DNA of 64,000 bases, taken from the NCBI GenBank assembly GCA_039545295.1, contig BCIK01000031.1:186001-250000 (forward strand), read 5' to 3'. Position numbers and translations under genes: made by a program. The stretch comes from Udeniomyces pyricola. Its lineage: Eukaryota > Basidiomycota > Tremellomycetes > Cystofilobasidiales > Mrakiaceae. The notes beneath the pieces were generated by a model, which saw only the letters and a program-made list of their open reading frames with translations, searched no databases and had not been told where the DNA came from. Shown one piece after another: positions 12,465-24,525 of the stretch; the first letter of the stretch is position 1; each line of letters begins with the position of its first letter.

Positions 12465-14000
12465 TTAGTTCTTTCGTCGGAAAGAGCAGCCCTCAGTAAG
12501 ACGGGCCTTGCCACCTCGGGGCTGGCAGAGGATGGTCTGGCACGAACCGCACTGGAGGAGCAAAAGAAAAGATGAAGAAAGCAAGCAGACGAAGGATTGG
12601 GGAGAATCAGTACAAACAAAGAGGAGTTGGAAGAAGAAAGACACTACTAGTGATGGGATTAGAAGATCTTGGCGAATCAGACGAACCTGGACGGCGGTGG
12701 AAGCGTGCGAGAAGACCGTGGTGATCTGGAAGCAGCCAGGGCACTTGACGTCCTGAGGAGAGCAAAATGAGAAGCGGGCGACACAAGAAGACAACAGCAA
12801 AATGACAGTCAGCACGACCGGTTCTGAACTTTCCAGCTTTGTGCTGTGTTTGATCGACACGCGTGTGTGCTATATGCGGCCAAGATAGACCGATGTCTTC
12901 ATTTTTGTTGTCGACAAAGGGGTCACGTGAGCGGTGAAAAGATCCGGTGACGAGGGAAGCAAAGGGGATCATGACGACAGAGCGGAAGCGCAAAGAGGGT
13001 GTTGGCGGGAGTGGAAGGCGAGCGTGTTGCAGGAGATTCGGAGAGAGAGAAGATCGTCGTGTGGTCCGATTTATGTATACGTTGGTGAAATCAAAGGACG
13101 TAGAGTGTAGGATATGGCGACGACGATGGCGAGTTCAGGTGAGAGATGGCGCTAGAGATGCGCTGGAGGAACGGAGCACGCCAGGCTAAATGATCTCTTC
13201 GTCCTGGGTGTCGACCTAACTCGGTTCCCGCCACAATACCTCCTTCCGATGTCATGCACTTCCAACACTTTACGATCCCTCTTCTCATGCACTCTGAGTC
13301 GGCCCCTCGCACGCGTCAAGGTCAGGACGCGGCGGGAAGAGAAAGAGAAAAAGAGGGAGTCTAGCGCGGCCTCACCATGAAGAACGAGTTGGGGCTCTGT
13401 ACAAGCCTCTTGAGCTTGTGGGACCTGGCCTGGGACTCGGCGGAGGGGTTGAGGAGATCGACGGCGAGAGTCTGGTTGACGGAGAAGAGGGCAAACACAC
13501 ACACACAAGCACGCATATATGAGGAGAAAAAGGGGTCAGCTAGCGTACGGTGGCGTAAAGGCAGGAGTCGCATCGAGCATTCAAGGCCAAAAAGCGAAGG
13601 GGGAAGGGGGGGGGGAGGAGTACAGGTCAAAGTGGCGGCCAAGGCGGCAAGGTCATCAAGATCAGAGGATTGCTCAACACCTCGTAAATCGGTATAGCTA
13701 GTACAGAGAACAGAAATCATGCCAGGCTGACTGGTAGACGACAGTCGAGCCAGGCATGGATCCTACTTCTGATCGGCTGGCCGAGAAACGAAGGTGGCAA
13801 GAATGGCCCTCTGCTGGCCCCTCTCTGTCTCTCGCTCTCCGTCGGACGACTTTGCCACCACACACAACCATGAGCGACGTGATCGCGAGTGGGCTTTGAC
13901 TTGTAGGTGAGTACGGATGGCTTGGGTTGGAGTATGGTGGCGATGCGGAGCTAGCGCGTGCTTGCAGGATGGAAAGGGGGGCGAAAGGGAGGCTTACCAT
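12465..14000 (-). CDS. RPS27: 40S ribosomal protein eS27 (S27)
   Basis: Four exons: 14000-13998 (the ATG alone), 13471-13376, 12752-12687 and 12551-12465. They total 252 nt, an 83-residue protein, matching the usual 82-86. The product reads [20 protein letters not shown], then [32 protein letters not shown] and [20 protein letters not shown], ending SFRRKN. The two pairs CPGC and CGSC form the C4 zinc finger of eS27. It is a structural component of the cytosolic small ribosomal subunit. The first intron is about 526 nt, far longer than others here, and directly follows the ATG (ATG|GTAAGC). This layout is common in ribosomal-protein genes and may host regulatory sequence. Identity is certain; the ATG-only first exon is inferred from the splice sites and homologue length. 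Confidence 0.95.
13472..13997 (-). other. Long first intron of RPS27
   Basis: About 526 nt starting GTAAGC immediately after the start codon and ending CCAACCAG. It includes a poly-C tract in transcript sense (G-rich near 13607 on the top strand) and a CACA repeat near 13496. No snoRNA box pair was convincingly recognised in it. Confidence 0.6.
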
Positions 14001-14481
14001 GTTGCTTCGTAAAGATGCGGGAAGGGCTCAACGGGGGGGAAAGGAGAGGGGAAGGGGAGGAATTTTCGAGAGGGCCGAGACGAGAGCGAAGCCAACATCG
14101 AGGCAGCGCTTCCCTCTGCCATTTGAACCATCATCGTCCATTCAACCCAGCCAGCCAGTCAGCCAGTCAGCCAGCCAGCTGTGTCTGCCTCATGACCCCC
14201 CCACACCACCCACAGCCGAATGTATATATCTGTTTATGTCACCCACCCAAACCATCATCCTCATCATTCATCTCCTTGTGCAACATCATCTCACGCGACT
14301 TCAAATTCAAACTTGTTTTATATCAAATGTCAACTTGATCATAGGGTTACAACTCACAACTCCAAAACAAAACAAAAACAAAAAATCGAGAATGATATTA
14401 AAAACATAGAGCATCACAACGTACAACTCCTCCCCTCCGGCCCCCCCTTAAACATCTCACAACGTCTACATCATCAGATCA
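14001..14481. other. RPS27 promoter / 3' flank of dehydrogenase gene
   Basis: Tandem spacing between two minus-strand genes. It includes a CAGC/CAGT-type short repeat at about 14145-14180 and A-rich sequence near 14360-14405. No coding exon seen. Confidence 0.5.
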
Positions 14482-17156
14482 TCAAACCAACTTCCACCCA
14501 TCCGAGCCTTCCTCCAGTCCGACGCTCCGACCTTGGTCCAGACTGACCCGACCGGCATGCAAGATCGCCGTGGTCAAGACCGTATTCTTAATCGTCGGGA
14601 GCCCTCGAGCATCGTAATCTTCCGCTTTGGCATTGCCCGCGTTGACCTCCCTGGCGGCGTCAATGAACTTTTCGAGACTGATGACGCCGTAACCTCGTTG
14701 GCCATCAAAGTAGCCGTTCTCGTCCTGGAGGATCAGAGCAAGGCAAGAGGCAAAGGTGGGCGATAGATAGTATGGTGCGATCGGAAAGTGAGGATGGATG
14801 GCCGCCGATTGCAAAGACATGACGGCACGGGAGAAAAGTAAGATCCAAAACAAAATCAGCCCATAGTACTTCCTCATTTAATGGTTCATTTAGAGAGAGC
14901 AGAAACGAACCGGAGCGTAGAGCATGTAGCTAGTGTTGTAGTCAATCTTGCCGATAGCATCGTCGACGACGGTGTACCCTCGATGGGCCTGATCCACTCG
15001 AACCTCACCCTATACCCCCATCCAAACTTAAATCGTCAGCGCCCATGGCCCGCAAAACATCCCCAACCAGAACCAGAAAGCGAACAGGAAGAAGAGATGA
15101 GAAGCAAAAACAACCAAAAAAAAGAGGTGCGTTACCTTGTGGAACATGGCATGGAACCCTTGTTCGGAATGAACACCTGCCTTGAGCGGCGCGGCCCAAG
15201 ATGCCGTGTAGACACCCGTGCCTCGGATGCTAGGATCGTCGATGGCGACCCATTCCTGTATAACCGGATGAATCGTAAGCATCGGGGGGGGGGGGAGGGG
15301 GGGGGGGGGGGGGGGGTTGGTTGAATGGATTGGGTTGACACCGGTGATTGGGGGGGGGGGGGGGGATGGAGGGAAGGAGAAAGAGATCAGAAAGAACCTG
15401 TCAGGATATCGAGCCAGTCCTCCAAGCTAGACCTCCAGGGTCAACCTTCGCTTGTACAAGAAGAGGGGTAAGGATGATCTGGTGCAACGACTTACGACGA
15501 GGAGAGTGATGGTATCCTCAGTTTTCTCGTCGCAACCGAGCGAAGTCGCGATACCTTTGCAAGCGGAAGCGGTGACTTTGACAGGTTTGAACTTGCCCTC
15601 GACGATCCAGGCATGGATATCAATGTGATGTCTGTATATCAAGAAGAAAAAATCCCCCAAGCGTCCGATAAGAGGCCACCGTACAGCACACAGAAGCGAC
15701 GATATGCAAAAGAAAAGACGAGAGCAGAAACAATACATTCATTTCGGTTTGATGAGATCAGCTGCCGTCAAAATCGGGGGGGNGGGGGGGGGGGAGCAAG
15801 ATTCTAGACAGATCCAAAGTAAAGTCAGATTGTACTGATGGAGACGTACGAGTTGAGATAGTAACTGATGTCCGAGTCGATTCCGGCCCAAGCTTTGAAC
15901 GTCTCGAGCTGAGATTTGGGCTGGGACATGTATGACTGGTAGAAGGAGAAGTGACCGAGCTTCTGTGCCCGCGCTTTAGCATCGGCATAGGCAGGGTCGA
16001 ATCGCTTGTGGCTGCAGACGAATGACCGAGTGAATAGTAGTATTGAGACCAAGAGAACCGAATCAAGAGTGTCAGATTCCAAACAGATTGGTTGAGGGAT
16101 TTCCATAGGTGGAAAGGGAAAACCGAAGAGCGAGGCTTACTGCTCGACGAAACAGACGAGACCCTTCTCGTTGGCAAGTTTGATGAGAGCGACGTGGTGC
16201 TCGAGGAGTTGAGTGGCGGGCTTGGTGATGAGGACATGGTGGCCCAGGTTAAGGGCATCAACGGCGATCTAATCCAAGCAGACGTCAAGCTTTTTTTTAG
16301 TTTGACATCGGTTACAAGCGTGGATGGAATGGGATGCGACTTCAAGACACGACGATCACGTACGGGGTAATGAGTCGAGTCGGGCGTGAAGATGATGACA
16401 GCTGAGCCTTTAGGGAGGTTCTTGAGAGCTTCTTTGTCTGATTAACCACAAAAAGTGAATTCAAATCCGAATCAGTTCAGCTTGCGTAAGTATTACGACC
16501 CCCCTCTTTATCCCCCCCCCCCTTCTCCCAAAAACAAAAATGTAGGGATACTAACAGGCTTCCGGGTCTTTCTTATCTTCGGCTGGGTAACCGGTGAAGC
16601 TCGTGCTCATATCCCGGTAGACGTCCTCAATCTTCTCTTTGAGATGCTGACGAATCGCGGGGAACTTGTTACCAGACGTGCCCGCCATGCTGATCCTGAT
16701 GGTTCCCGTCTAGGTCAGCGAGATGTATGGCACTTGCATCGTCTGACTTTGGAGGCCAATGCATAGATGGAAGACAACTCAACTCGTTGACTTTACCTCG
16801 ACGCCTCAAGTCGAACATGGTAAGACCGACGACTCCGATCTGTCCAAACCAAAAAGCAGTGGTCGATGATTAGAACAATACCCTGTATCTCAAGGAGTCT
16901 TGGGTTGTCGGTCGAGTGCGAGCCCTACTTTTTTGTCCGAAGTTGAGGCGGCGCCGTTGACGTAGCTAAAGAGGAGGATTGAAGGATTTGTGGTGCGAAT
17001 GAGTGCGAGTCCGTAGGGATAAAGGGGGATGATGACAAGACGGGTCTGGGTTTAGAAGATGTCAGCAAAGGTCACTCACCCAGTCGTGTACTCTCCTGTG
17101 CCGACACAGAGAGCATCGATTTTGGAGAGTGGTGAAAATGATGAGGATGAGGACAT
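14482..17156 (-). CDS. Gfo/Idh/MocA-family NAD(P)-dependent dehydrogenase
   Basis: About ten exons. The start ATG at 17156 gives [20 protein letters not shown], continuing GEYTTG-YVNGAAS. The next exons give [16 protein letters not shown], then [20 protein letters not shown]. The Rossmann-domain second half follows: [35 protein letters not shown], and an [20 protein letters not shown] segment whose KPAT and [10 protein letters not shown] match the family's catalytic Lys motif and the conserved H-x-R-F-x-P segment. The C-terminal substrate domain has [39 protein letters not shown] and [20 protein letters not shown], ending DGWKLV. Members oxidise or reduce sugars, inositols or related polyols in the cytosol; the substrate cannot be read here. 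One donor (GTCAAC after RRRGK) is non-consensus. Divergent from the flavin gene by 691 bp. Confidence 0.85.
15284..15365. repeat. Intronic poly-G tracts
   Basis: Inside an intron of the dehydrogenase gene (poly-C in transcript sense): G12-A-G20 at 15284-15316, then G16 at 15350-15365. The same gene has a G run with one N at 15783. Confidence 0.8.
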
Positions 17157-17847
17157 GGTTGTCGGCGAACGAAGTGGGGCAGGATGGGGTTTGAGCTGTC
17201 AATGGAAGGTTGATGGTTGCTCGTCAGGTCAGCGTCGTGATCGATGGTGGTCAAAGGCGATCGATGACGAGCTAGGTGGCAGCTTACGAGCGAGACTGAT
17301 AGGAAAGTAAGGTGAGTTGGACGTGGTTGGAGGGCAAGAAGGTGGTGACAAGGGCAAGATGAAGAGAGAACCGCTACAGCAGTAACTTGAACCGTCTTGA
17401 AAATGACCGGGCCGGTGCCCCTTCTTTCCGGGCGGGCCGACGATTTCGGTTCTCCGGTCGCCCAAGTCGAACACATGCATGTTCGCAGCAGCTCGGATTT
17501 ACTCCGTTCTGTGTTAGTCTTTGGATGGGCGTGACGAAGCAGCTAGCATCCTACATGACTTGAGATGGTAGGTTGCCCTGCAGACGGCCACTGAGCTGAG
17601 CGCTGGTTGATAGATAGACTGACAGCCAAGTGGCGGCGGCATGAGCTCACGATCGAATCCGTCAAACTGGAGATATCGATGACGCACGCGTAGCTCGATA
17701 ATCGACCTTTCCTTTCGTCAGTCTCTGTCGATCTCTCCCGATCTACATAGTCTGTGTCTCTCCACCCCTCACACCTCACACCTCCCCGCTCCACGCCTTC
17801 CCGTTCACCTCCATCCATCCACCAACCCTCTCCCTCTCTTTCACCTC
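17157..17847. promoter_or_regulatory. Divergent promoter region
   Basis: 691 bp between the head-to-head start codons of the Gfo/Idh/MocA gene and the flavin oxidoreductase gene. The right end is C/T-rich (17760-17840), typical of fungal promoter/leader sequence. No specific factor site is claimed. Confidence 0.5.
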
Positions 17848-20800
17848 ATGCCTTCCCTCAAGGAAAAGAAAAAAGTCCTCATCGTCGGCGCAGGTGCGGC
17901 AGGCATGTCGTGTGCCGAGGGCCTCTCCAAGCACCCCGATCGATTCGACGTCAGTCCTACCTACCAGCTTGCCTGCCTTCTTGGGACCGGCTCCCTTTCG
18001 CAACGTCCACCTTCAGTCTCGCTCTCATCAGATCGCGACTGCTCCCGATCCACAGGGGCTCGCCATCGGCTGGAAGCAATCGTCTTTGATAGACGAGCAA
18101 ACGTGCTGACCGCCGCGTATCACTCTCCCTCTGTTCGCATTCTGATCGTGTTTTCCAGGTTACTGTCGTCGAGGCTCAAGGTTACTGTGGCGGTCAGGCC
18201 TTCTCGATCCCCCTTCCAAAGGAAAAGTATGGTGCAGAGTGGATGAATCAAGGTGTCCAAGGGTCAGTCTTTCTATCAAACCTCGAGTTGTGGATCGGCT
18301 CGCTCAAGAAGCTGGCTGTATTTAAAGGACGCAGGCGTCTAGACGCCTTTCCGACTTGCTCATGCCGTCTACATGTGAATAAAACTGACGGTGCTCGCTT
18401 CTTTTATTGAATAATCTGACTTCTGTACTCACAGTGGAAGGTAAGCCAAAGCTTCGATCTATTCCCTGGGCATATATCTGTGTTTGGGCAGAAAGATTGA
18501 CTCTCTCACCATTCGTTTCACCTTTCGTAGCTACATCTATCACCATACGTTCTACCACATGAAAGAAAAAGGGTTTCAGGCTCACCCCGTCGACCTCAAG
18601 GTCTCCTTCGGTCAAGGCGACAAGGTGCGTGTGTAGTTCGGCCGAGGTTCCCCAGGGATCGGTCTCATCTAGGGCGCAGCTCTTCCCGCCCTGCGCCCTG
18701 CTCTGGCGGGCGACCGTCACGCGTTTGCTGATACGGTGGTAGTACCCGTCCTTTACTTCGCATTTTGCTTGCAGTTCTGGACCAACGTCTTCCCAACCAA
18801 GTTGGTTGAGAAGCATGCCTCTGAAATCAAGCGCTTCAACTGGGCCATCAAATTCATGCGCACCTTTGAAGTGTTCTTCGCACTGATTCCCATCAAGATT
18901 TCCCTTCGAATGTTCTTCCTGTCTTCCGAGTAAGTATCTTGCGTGCGCTCAACTTCATCGGACGTTACTCGCCTAAGCGATCAGTTTGCTAATGCGCAGT
19001 TTACCAACCCATGTTTGCCTCTGCCCTTTTTAGATTCATCAACTACATGATCTATCCTTCGCTTGCTCTCTTCCTTGGTACCGGAAACGTCACGCCAAAC
19101 CTTCCCTCGGTCATGATGGAGGTTCGTCGTCAGCTCAAGACAGGATAGACCACACAACGTTTTTACCAACGCGATCGACTCACATTGCAATTGTCCTTGG
19201 AATATTCCTCCTTCAAAACAGCGTCTCTACACCAGCCCTACTTATGGAATGTGTGAGCTAACCCTCGATACTGGGATCCCAAAGCTGCTGTCATGAGGTT
19301 GAACTTCTTACTCATCTATGGCGTTTGTGGCGTTTCATCTTGTTTCACCAGGGTACCCGGTCGACCCGCTTTCGCTCTCCTCGAACCTACCTCCCATGGT
19401 TGTTTTCCCTCACGAGTCCGAGTTCTACGAGGAATGGCGCAAGGTTCTCGTCTCGCGAGGCGTCAACGTTCGACTCAACACCGAAGTCACCCGAATCACC
19501 TCGCGATCGAAAGGATCCGTCAAGCTCTACACCCGTCCTCGTCGACAGCAGGAGGATCTCCACAATCCGGACGGTGCCGATCAGGATTTGCCCGAAAGCT
19601 TTGAGGAGTACGACGAGATTGTCCTTTGCGTGTTGGCGGATACGGCCAAGAGGCTTCTCGGTAAGACGGCTGGTTGGTTCGAGAAGCTCATCCTTGGCAA
19701 CACCAAGTGGTCGGATGATATCACCGTACGTTTCGATGATTTCGAAAGCGAGAAAAAATAGAAGAGGTTCCCTGCTGAAACGTTTTTGCGTTGATCTTTT
19801 CGTTCCAGGTTACCCACAATGTTCGTCATAACATCCCATTTGTAACCTATTTTGTTATCGTCTCCTCCGTCATCCTGCAAATGAGCTAAACCTTTGTTTA
19901 CCGATCAAAAACCCGCAGGATGTCGACTACATCCGAAAGTGGTACACCATGGAATACGATGAAGACCAAGCTGTCCATTCCCTTGGCGGCCGAGACGAGA
20001 GTAATCGCATCAAGATGGGCAAGGAGGATTTCAAGCCGTAAGCCCAAAACCCAATGGTCGCTGCCATTCACGTTCTCATCCCTCGGCATAGATACTGATT
20101 TAGGAGGGTTTGTCGTCGCTTCGTGCCTACAGGATGTATATGATCAAGCAGGTTCCTAGCGACCCCCGAAAGTTGGAAATGTGCTTTGATTGCAGTGCCT
20201 TCCAGTACCAGCTGTCGACCGTACGTTTTCTTTCTTCTTTTGCTCTATATCATCGGCTCTGTCTCACGTTGGTATTATCACGTGTCTGACACTGTCCACT
20301 TTGGTCGTCTCACGATCGATGGTCTGATTTTTCTTTGCTGTTGCTGTTGTTGTTGTTTGCTGCAGGATTCACCTTTGGAGGACCACGTATTCCAGACCAT
20401 CTTCCTCAACAAGAAGCACGAGGTACGTCGTCGCATTGGATTGGCTTCGTCGCGTTCCTTGAAAACGAAAGTCGACAATAGAAAGCAAGAAACCCCTAGC
20501 CTGATAAAACAAACCCCTGATGTGTTTTTTTTTGACTCTGTAGGAAACCTGGACTATGAACGAAATCAACCCCGACAAAATCATTCGTGAGTCGGCGTTT
20601 TTTTTCTTCTTTTTTTCTTTTCTTTTTCTCCTATTACGTCTCTATTTGTGGTTGCATTGGCTAATCCTATTACTGTCTACTGCCGTTATCCCTGATGTTT
20701 TGCAGGAAAGGATTGGTGGCATCAGCTATGCCATTCGTGGACTCACTATGGTGCGTTTCAAACGTCCACTTTACCTCTAAGCTTACATCTGGCGTTGGAG

Positions 20801-20971
20801 TAAACCTTTCTTCACATGTACTTTTATTCTTTTCTGACGCTTGTTGTATCTTTGGTTTCTTGGCGTTTCTTAGCCTTTGTCGTTCCGTTCATGATGTTCT
20901 TGAATGGAACGCGACACGTCACCTATGCCGCTGCTTGGTTCGTTTAACATACAAAAACCCTTGTCTTCCAC

Positions 20972-21018
<47 letters not shown>

Positions 21019-21411
21019 CTCTTCAAGTATCATCTGACCCCTTCCGGTTTTCCTCACACTACTTTCTCCTGATCCCAATTCAAAACCAATAGGACACTCG
21101 TCAACGCGCACGAATTGGCCTGTATCTCCGGGACCGCTGCCGCCTACCGGCTCGGAGCGTCGTACCCTCTCGAACTCGAGCAGGACGACTTTGCGTTGCT
21201 CTGCTTCCGACTTTACCTCTTGCTCTCCCACGGCAAATGGTACTCCAAGGGAAGCAACCGAGACGATTCCGCTTCGGCCGCAGAGGCTGGGCAAGTACAG
21301 GGGGATACCACGCCGGCGGCTAAGGACGGGCAGGCGAATGGAACGAGGTCGGAGGGGAAGAAAGGAGAGGAAGCCATCATGCAAGGTGTCGCTCCTCCCG
21401 GTGGCAACTGA
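17848..21411 (+). CDS. FAD-dependent amine-oxidase-like oxidoreductase
   Basis: Starts MPSLKEKKKVLIVGAGAAGM with the GxGxxG dinucleotide-binding fold at residues 12-17, followed by SCAEGLSKHPDRFDVTVVEA with the acidic residue ending beta-2, and GYCGGQAFS. Later exons give GSYIYHHTFYHMKEKGFQAH, FINYMIYPSLALFLGTGNV, PPMVVFPHESEFYEEWRKVL with VNVRLNTEVTRIT, and DEIVLCVLADTAKRLLG, the second FAD-binding strand. The C-terminal part gives FVPFMMFLNGTRHVTYAAAW, LVNAHELACISGTAAAYRLG and ASYPLE, the C-terminal flavin-contacting helix typical of the flavin amine oxidase fold. The last 60 residues are low-complexity. Function is a redox reaction on an unknown substrate. About a dozen introns, one with a long CT repeat. 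Ends and domain are secure; some junctions approximate. Confidence 0.83.
20974..21014. repeat. CT dinucleotide microsatellite in intron
   Basis: About 20 CT units in the polypyrimidine region of an intron of the flavin oxidoreductase gene. Confidence 0.85.
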
Positions 21412-21910
21412 TGTCGAGGAGCAGGAGATGGCTGCTATTAGTGTGGAGATAAGTCAAGACGCAGGATGTTTGAAATGCAGGTTTTTATAGCTACTGCAGA
21501 GGGGGGGGGCGACGTTTCAGAGGGATGTTGCGAGCCAAGGCGCTTAATAGGAGTCGGCAGAGGTGTTACGCTTTGAATCATATATATACGTATATCTACA
21601 GATAGCTTAGTTGGCATGTATCTTTATGCAGAGTGTTCGTATCGCCATGTCTCTTGAACTTGGTGTTTCGATCTGGGTTAACATGATTTGTGATACACTT
21701 GGTCTTGGACCTTGAAGTCTAGTGTCACCTGTGACTCTGGAACACCTTTACACAATTTAACCCATCCTGCCCCCACCCCCCACCCCCCCTTCCCGTCCCA
21801 CGTCTGCCTCCCCTTTCCAAACTTGGCACATACTAGCTACATGATACGGCATTGGCTGATCAATCGGCCAGCTCCCTCCCTTCCTTTCTCCCATCCCTAC
21901 GTATTCAAAA
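21412..21910. other. Convergent 3' intergenic region
   Basis: Roughly 500 bp between the 3' ends of the flavin gene and the minus-strand Ser-rich gene. It has AT-rich sequence near 21580-21620 (TATATATACGTATA) and a C-rich block at 21760-21800. No gene seen. Confidence 0.5.
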
Positions 21911-22810
21911 TTAGAACAGCGCATTCTTCCATCCTCTCAACCCATCCATCATCTTCTCTCCGACGCTTCGGACGCCGGCCAAGCTCCGGAAACTCTTAGC
22001 GCTCTTCATCGACTTGATGCTCAACCTCCGCTTGAGCTTGTGACCGACGGGGGGCGCCGACGGACCACCCAGGTCGACCTGGCCAGAGTATGGAGAGGTC
22101 CATGGAATCGGAGCGGATGGACCAGGCGCTACTACTGATGATGATAATGTCGATGAAGATGGTGGTGGTAGTGGTGATTGGGATCGAGGTTGGGATGGTC
22201 GATTCGAAGGAGCTGGGAGATGGCTCGAGAACGAGGTGGAACCGGGCGGGCGGAAAGTGGAGGAGGAATTAATAGGTTGAGTCGGAGGAGGGATTGGGAA
22301 CCGAGCTGACATGTCTGGATCGACAGCTGAGGAAGCATCGTCATGCTCGTCGTCGTCGTCGTTTGGGACAGGGGAAGAAGATCGGGAAGAAGAGAGGGAG
22401 TACCGGACTTGAGAAAATTCCGTAAAGATCGTCGAGGTCCGTTCGGGACGGTAGGCATCTCGATTCGTAGAAGGGCTTAAGACGTCGGTCGTGGTGGTTG
22501 AGGAGGATGATTGAGAGGAAATAGTCGAGGAAGGGTTTGTGGACAAGGTGTGGGAAGACGAGAGGGACGAAGTGGGCCTGTGCGACGGAAATAAAGGAAA
22601 AGAACGAAAGAACGAACCCAAAGTAGAGTGTGTGACTCTTGTCAGGTTCGTCCAGATGCTCATTCGGAAAGAGGATGAGAACGAAATTTGGAGCGAGACG
22701 TACAGTATCGACTCGCGAGTCTGGAACCGTGGGTTGCGGATGCTACCGCTAGAGGTGGAGTTGGATCGTCCCAGAAACGAAGGCTGGTAGTGTGCAGCGT
22801 TGATGGCCAT
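21911..22810 (-). CDS. Serine/proline-rich protein of unknown function
   Basis: Not recognised. The ATG at 22810 gives MAINAAHYQPSFLGRSNSTS. Exon 1 (22810-22704) is followed by a GTACGT...CACAG intron (22703-22578) and exon 2 (22577-21911), giving 257 residues. The intron is 126 nt, in frame and stop-free, so retention would add 42 residues. The middle is a Ser/Pro/Thr-rich, probably disordered region with an acidic DDDDEHDD patch. The C-terminus is basic and conserved-looking: KLKRRLSIKSMKSAKSFRSL, ending MMDGLRGWKNALF. The RRLS site fits a basophilic kinase consensus. Divergent from the next gene by about 1 kb. Being a protein-coding gene rests on the long open frame and clean splice sites. 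Confidence 0.65.
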   Translation of the reverse strand: MAINAAHYQPSFLGRSNSTSSGSIRNPRFQTRESILYVSLQISFSSSFRMSIWTNLTRVTHSTLGSFFRSFPLFPSHRPTSSLSSSHTLSTNPSSTISSQSSSSTTTTDVLSPSTNRDAYRPERTSTIFTEFSQVRYSLSSSRSSSPVPNDDDDEHDDASSAVDPDMSARFPIPPPTQPINSSSTFRPPGSTSFSSHLPAPSNRPSQPRSQSPLPPPSSSTLSSSVVAPGPSAPIPWTSPYSGQVDLGGPSAPPVGHKLKRRLSIKSMKSAKSFRSLAGVRSVGEKMMDGLRGWKNALF

Positions 22811-23836
22811 GGGTACGAATTTCAATAGATGTGTATTTGGGGTGTGATTTGTTGGTGCACGTGAGTAGTGTTAACTCAAAGTGAGATCGACGTCGAGCCA
22901 AAGGCAATAGGTTATAGACTGCATCAATTGAACGTACGCAAGACGATCAGGTCAGCATACGCACATCATGGACAAAGTCGGGTACAGCGCACGTATGTCA
23001 AACGTACTAGTCTAGTTACGCAGAGATTATTAAAGGACGTGATCAGACAGCGTAGAAGTCTATAGTGAGGGGAATGATGAGCGTTCGACGTTGATCAGGT
23101 GGAAGTTGATCGCGGGGTGCAGGTATCGACGCGAAAAGCCGAAAGCGTGTTTGTTGTTCGTCAACACGGCAAGCCGGAAGCGGTCCTAAAGACCACGTAG
23201 TATTTTGAACGAGTCCAGAATAAATTGAAGGCATGTTCGAGGTCCGCCCAGGAAAGATGGGATCGACAGGAGACAGAGATGATCAGTGGGTCCCTAAATG
23301 GAGACGATCGATGGAGAGAGAGTGTATGTATGTGGATCACAAGCTTGGCGAGCCGTAGTCATAGCCGTGTATACACGGCGAACATCGAACAGACGTCAAA
23401 GGTGTTCAGATCGTCAGATTGTTCACCGTCGGTATCAGCTGATTATACCACCGAAGAGTAGCGGGTATCGATCCGGAGCGACACAATGATTTGTCGGCCA
23501 GGTATCGCAGACGTCAATCGTCCTGCCGACCGCATGCCCATCAACCTGATTGGGATCAGCTATGCAAGAACCCTTGAGATGCGACATGCACTGACCATGT
23601 CGAGACACTGAGGATTTGATACTTCACTAGTCAATCTAGTCATGCCCCAAGCTGCCAGGCATCGATCAGGGCTTCAGTCAGGATTGGAATCTGAAACGCA
23701 ATTGGATAGTGGTAAACAAACGGTCGCGACGTCTCATCGGTCTCAACCCGTCTTCTTCTAGACCTGGAGCTGACGATAGCATTGTCCTGAGCAAGGAGGC
23801 ACCTTGGACTGGTCCATTACCTTCACCTTGTCCATT
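22811..23836. other. Divergent intergenic region
   Basis: About 1 kb between two divergent unknown genes. Mixed-composition sequence, no convincing coding exon, tRNA or repeat. Confidence 0.45.
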
Positions 23837-24525
23837 ATGTTGGCTTCATTCTTGTGCAAAACGGTGTGGACGATGGTGGTAGTGATGATTGCCGGCGGTG
23901 GAGGAATAATGGTCCAAGCTCGAGGTGAGATCAGAGGAACCCTGTTTTGTTTTCAATTGATATGCTTTCCCAACCTCTTCCCTTTTTTTCGCTTTACCCT
24001 TTGCGATTCTCCAACTTATACGTGTCATCTGATTTGGTCGTGCTCAACTCTTCGGCAGCTTCCAACGCACCTCCTCTCTTCGACCGTGATGCTCATGCGT
24101 CTCTTTCGAGTTCACTCACGTCATCGTCCGCCCAGCCGGCGCAGGCTTCTGACTCGGTTCACCCCGACCTCGAGCTACCTACCAGTACTCTCTACTCTCA
24201 CGCTCTCATTGTCGGCCTCTCCGTCACGGCCGCTTTCACCCTCGCCGTCGTGATCGCTGGAACGATCGCCGTCCAAAGACGGTTGAGGATCAAGAGAGCG
24301 CTGCACAACTCGACACAGGCGGTCCACGAGCTCGGACTAGAGGCAGCTTCCAATAATGATCAGCTGCACGACAGAAGTGGTAATCACACAGTTGCAGCTG
24401 GCGTTCACGGGCTTGGTTTAGCAAGTCTGAGCTACGCTGGCGATGGCGAAAGTCGGATTGAGAGGGGTGCAAGTCAAGAGACCTTGGCGGATAAGAAGGA
24501 TCTCGAGGGAAAGAAGCTGGGGTGA
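23837..24525 (+). CDS. Small single-pass membrane protein of unknown function
   Basis: Two exons (23837-23924 and 24059-24525) join in phase to 555 nt, 184 residues. The N-terminus MLASFLCKTVWTMVVVMIAG is a signal peptide or signal anchor. A Ser/Ala-rich, probably O-glycosylated ectodomain of about 50 residues follows. A membrane helix of about 23 residues sits near residue 82 (ALIVGLSVTAAFTLAVVIAG). It is followed by a basic stop-transfer stretch (QRRLRIKR) and a polar cytosolic tail of about 80 residues. The architecture suggests a type I surface protein, possibly a wall-stress-sensor-like molecule, but no known domain is visible. Function not assigned. Confidence 0.65.

Noticed and set aside
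11655..15790. N bases as possible scaffold gaps hiding genes
   Set aside because: They are single unresolved bases inside poly-G runs, not sized gaps, and flanking exons join normally.
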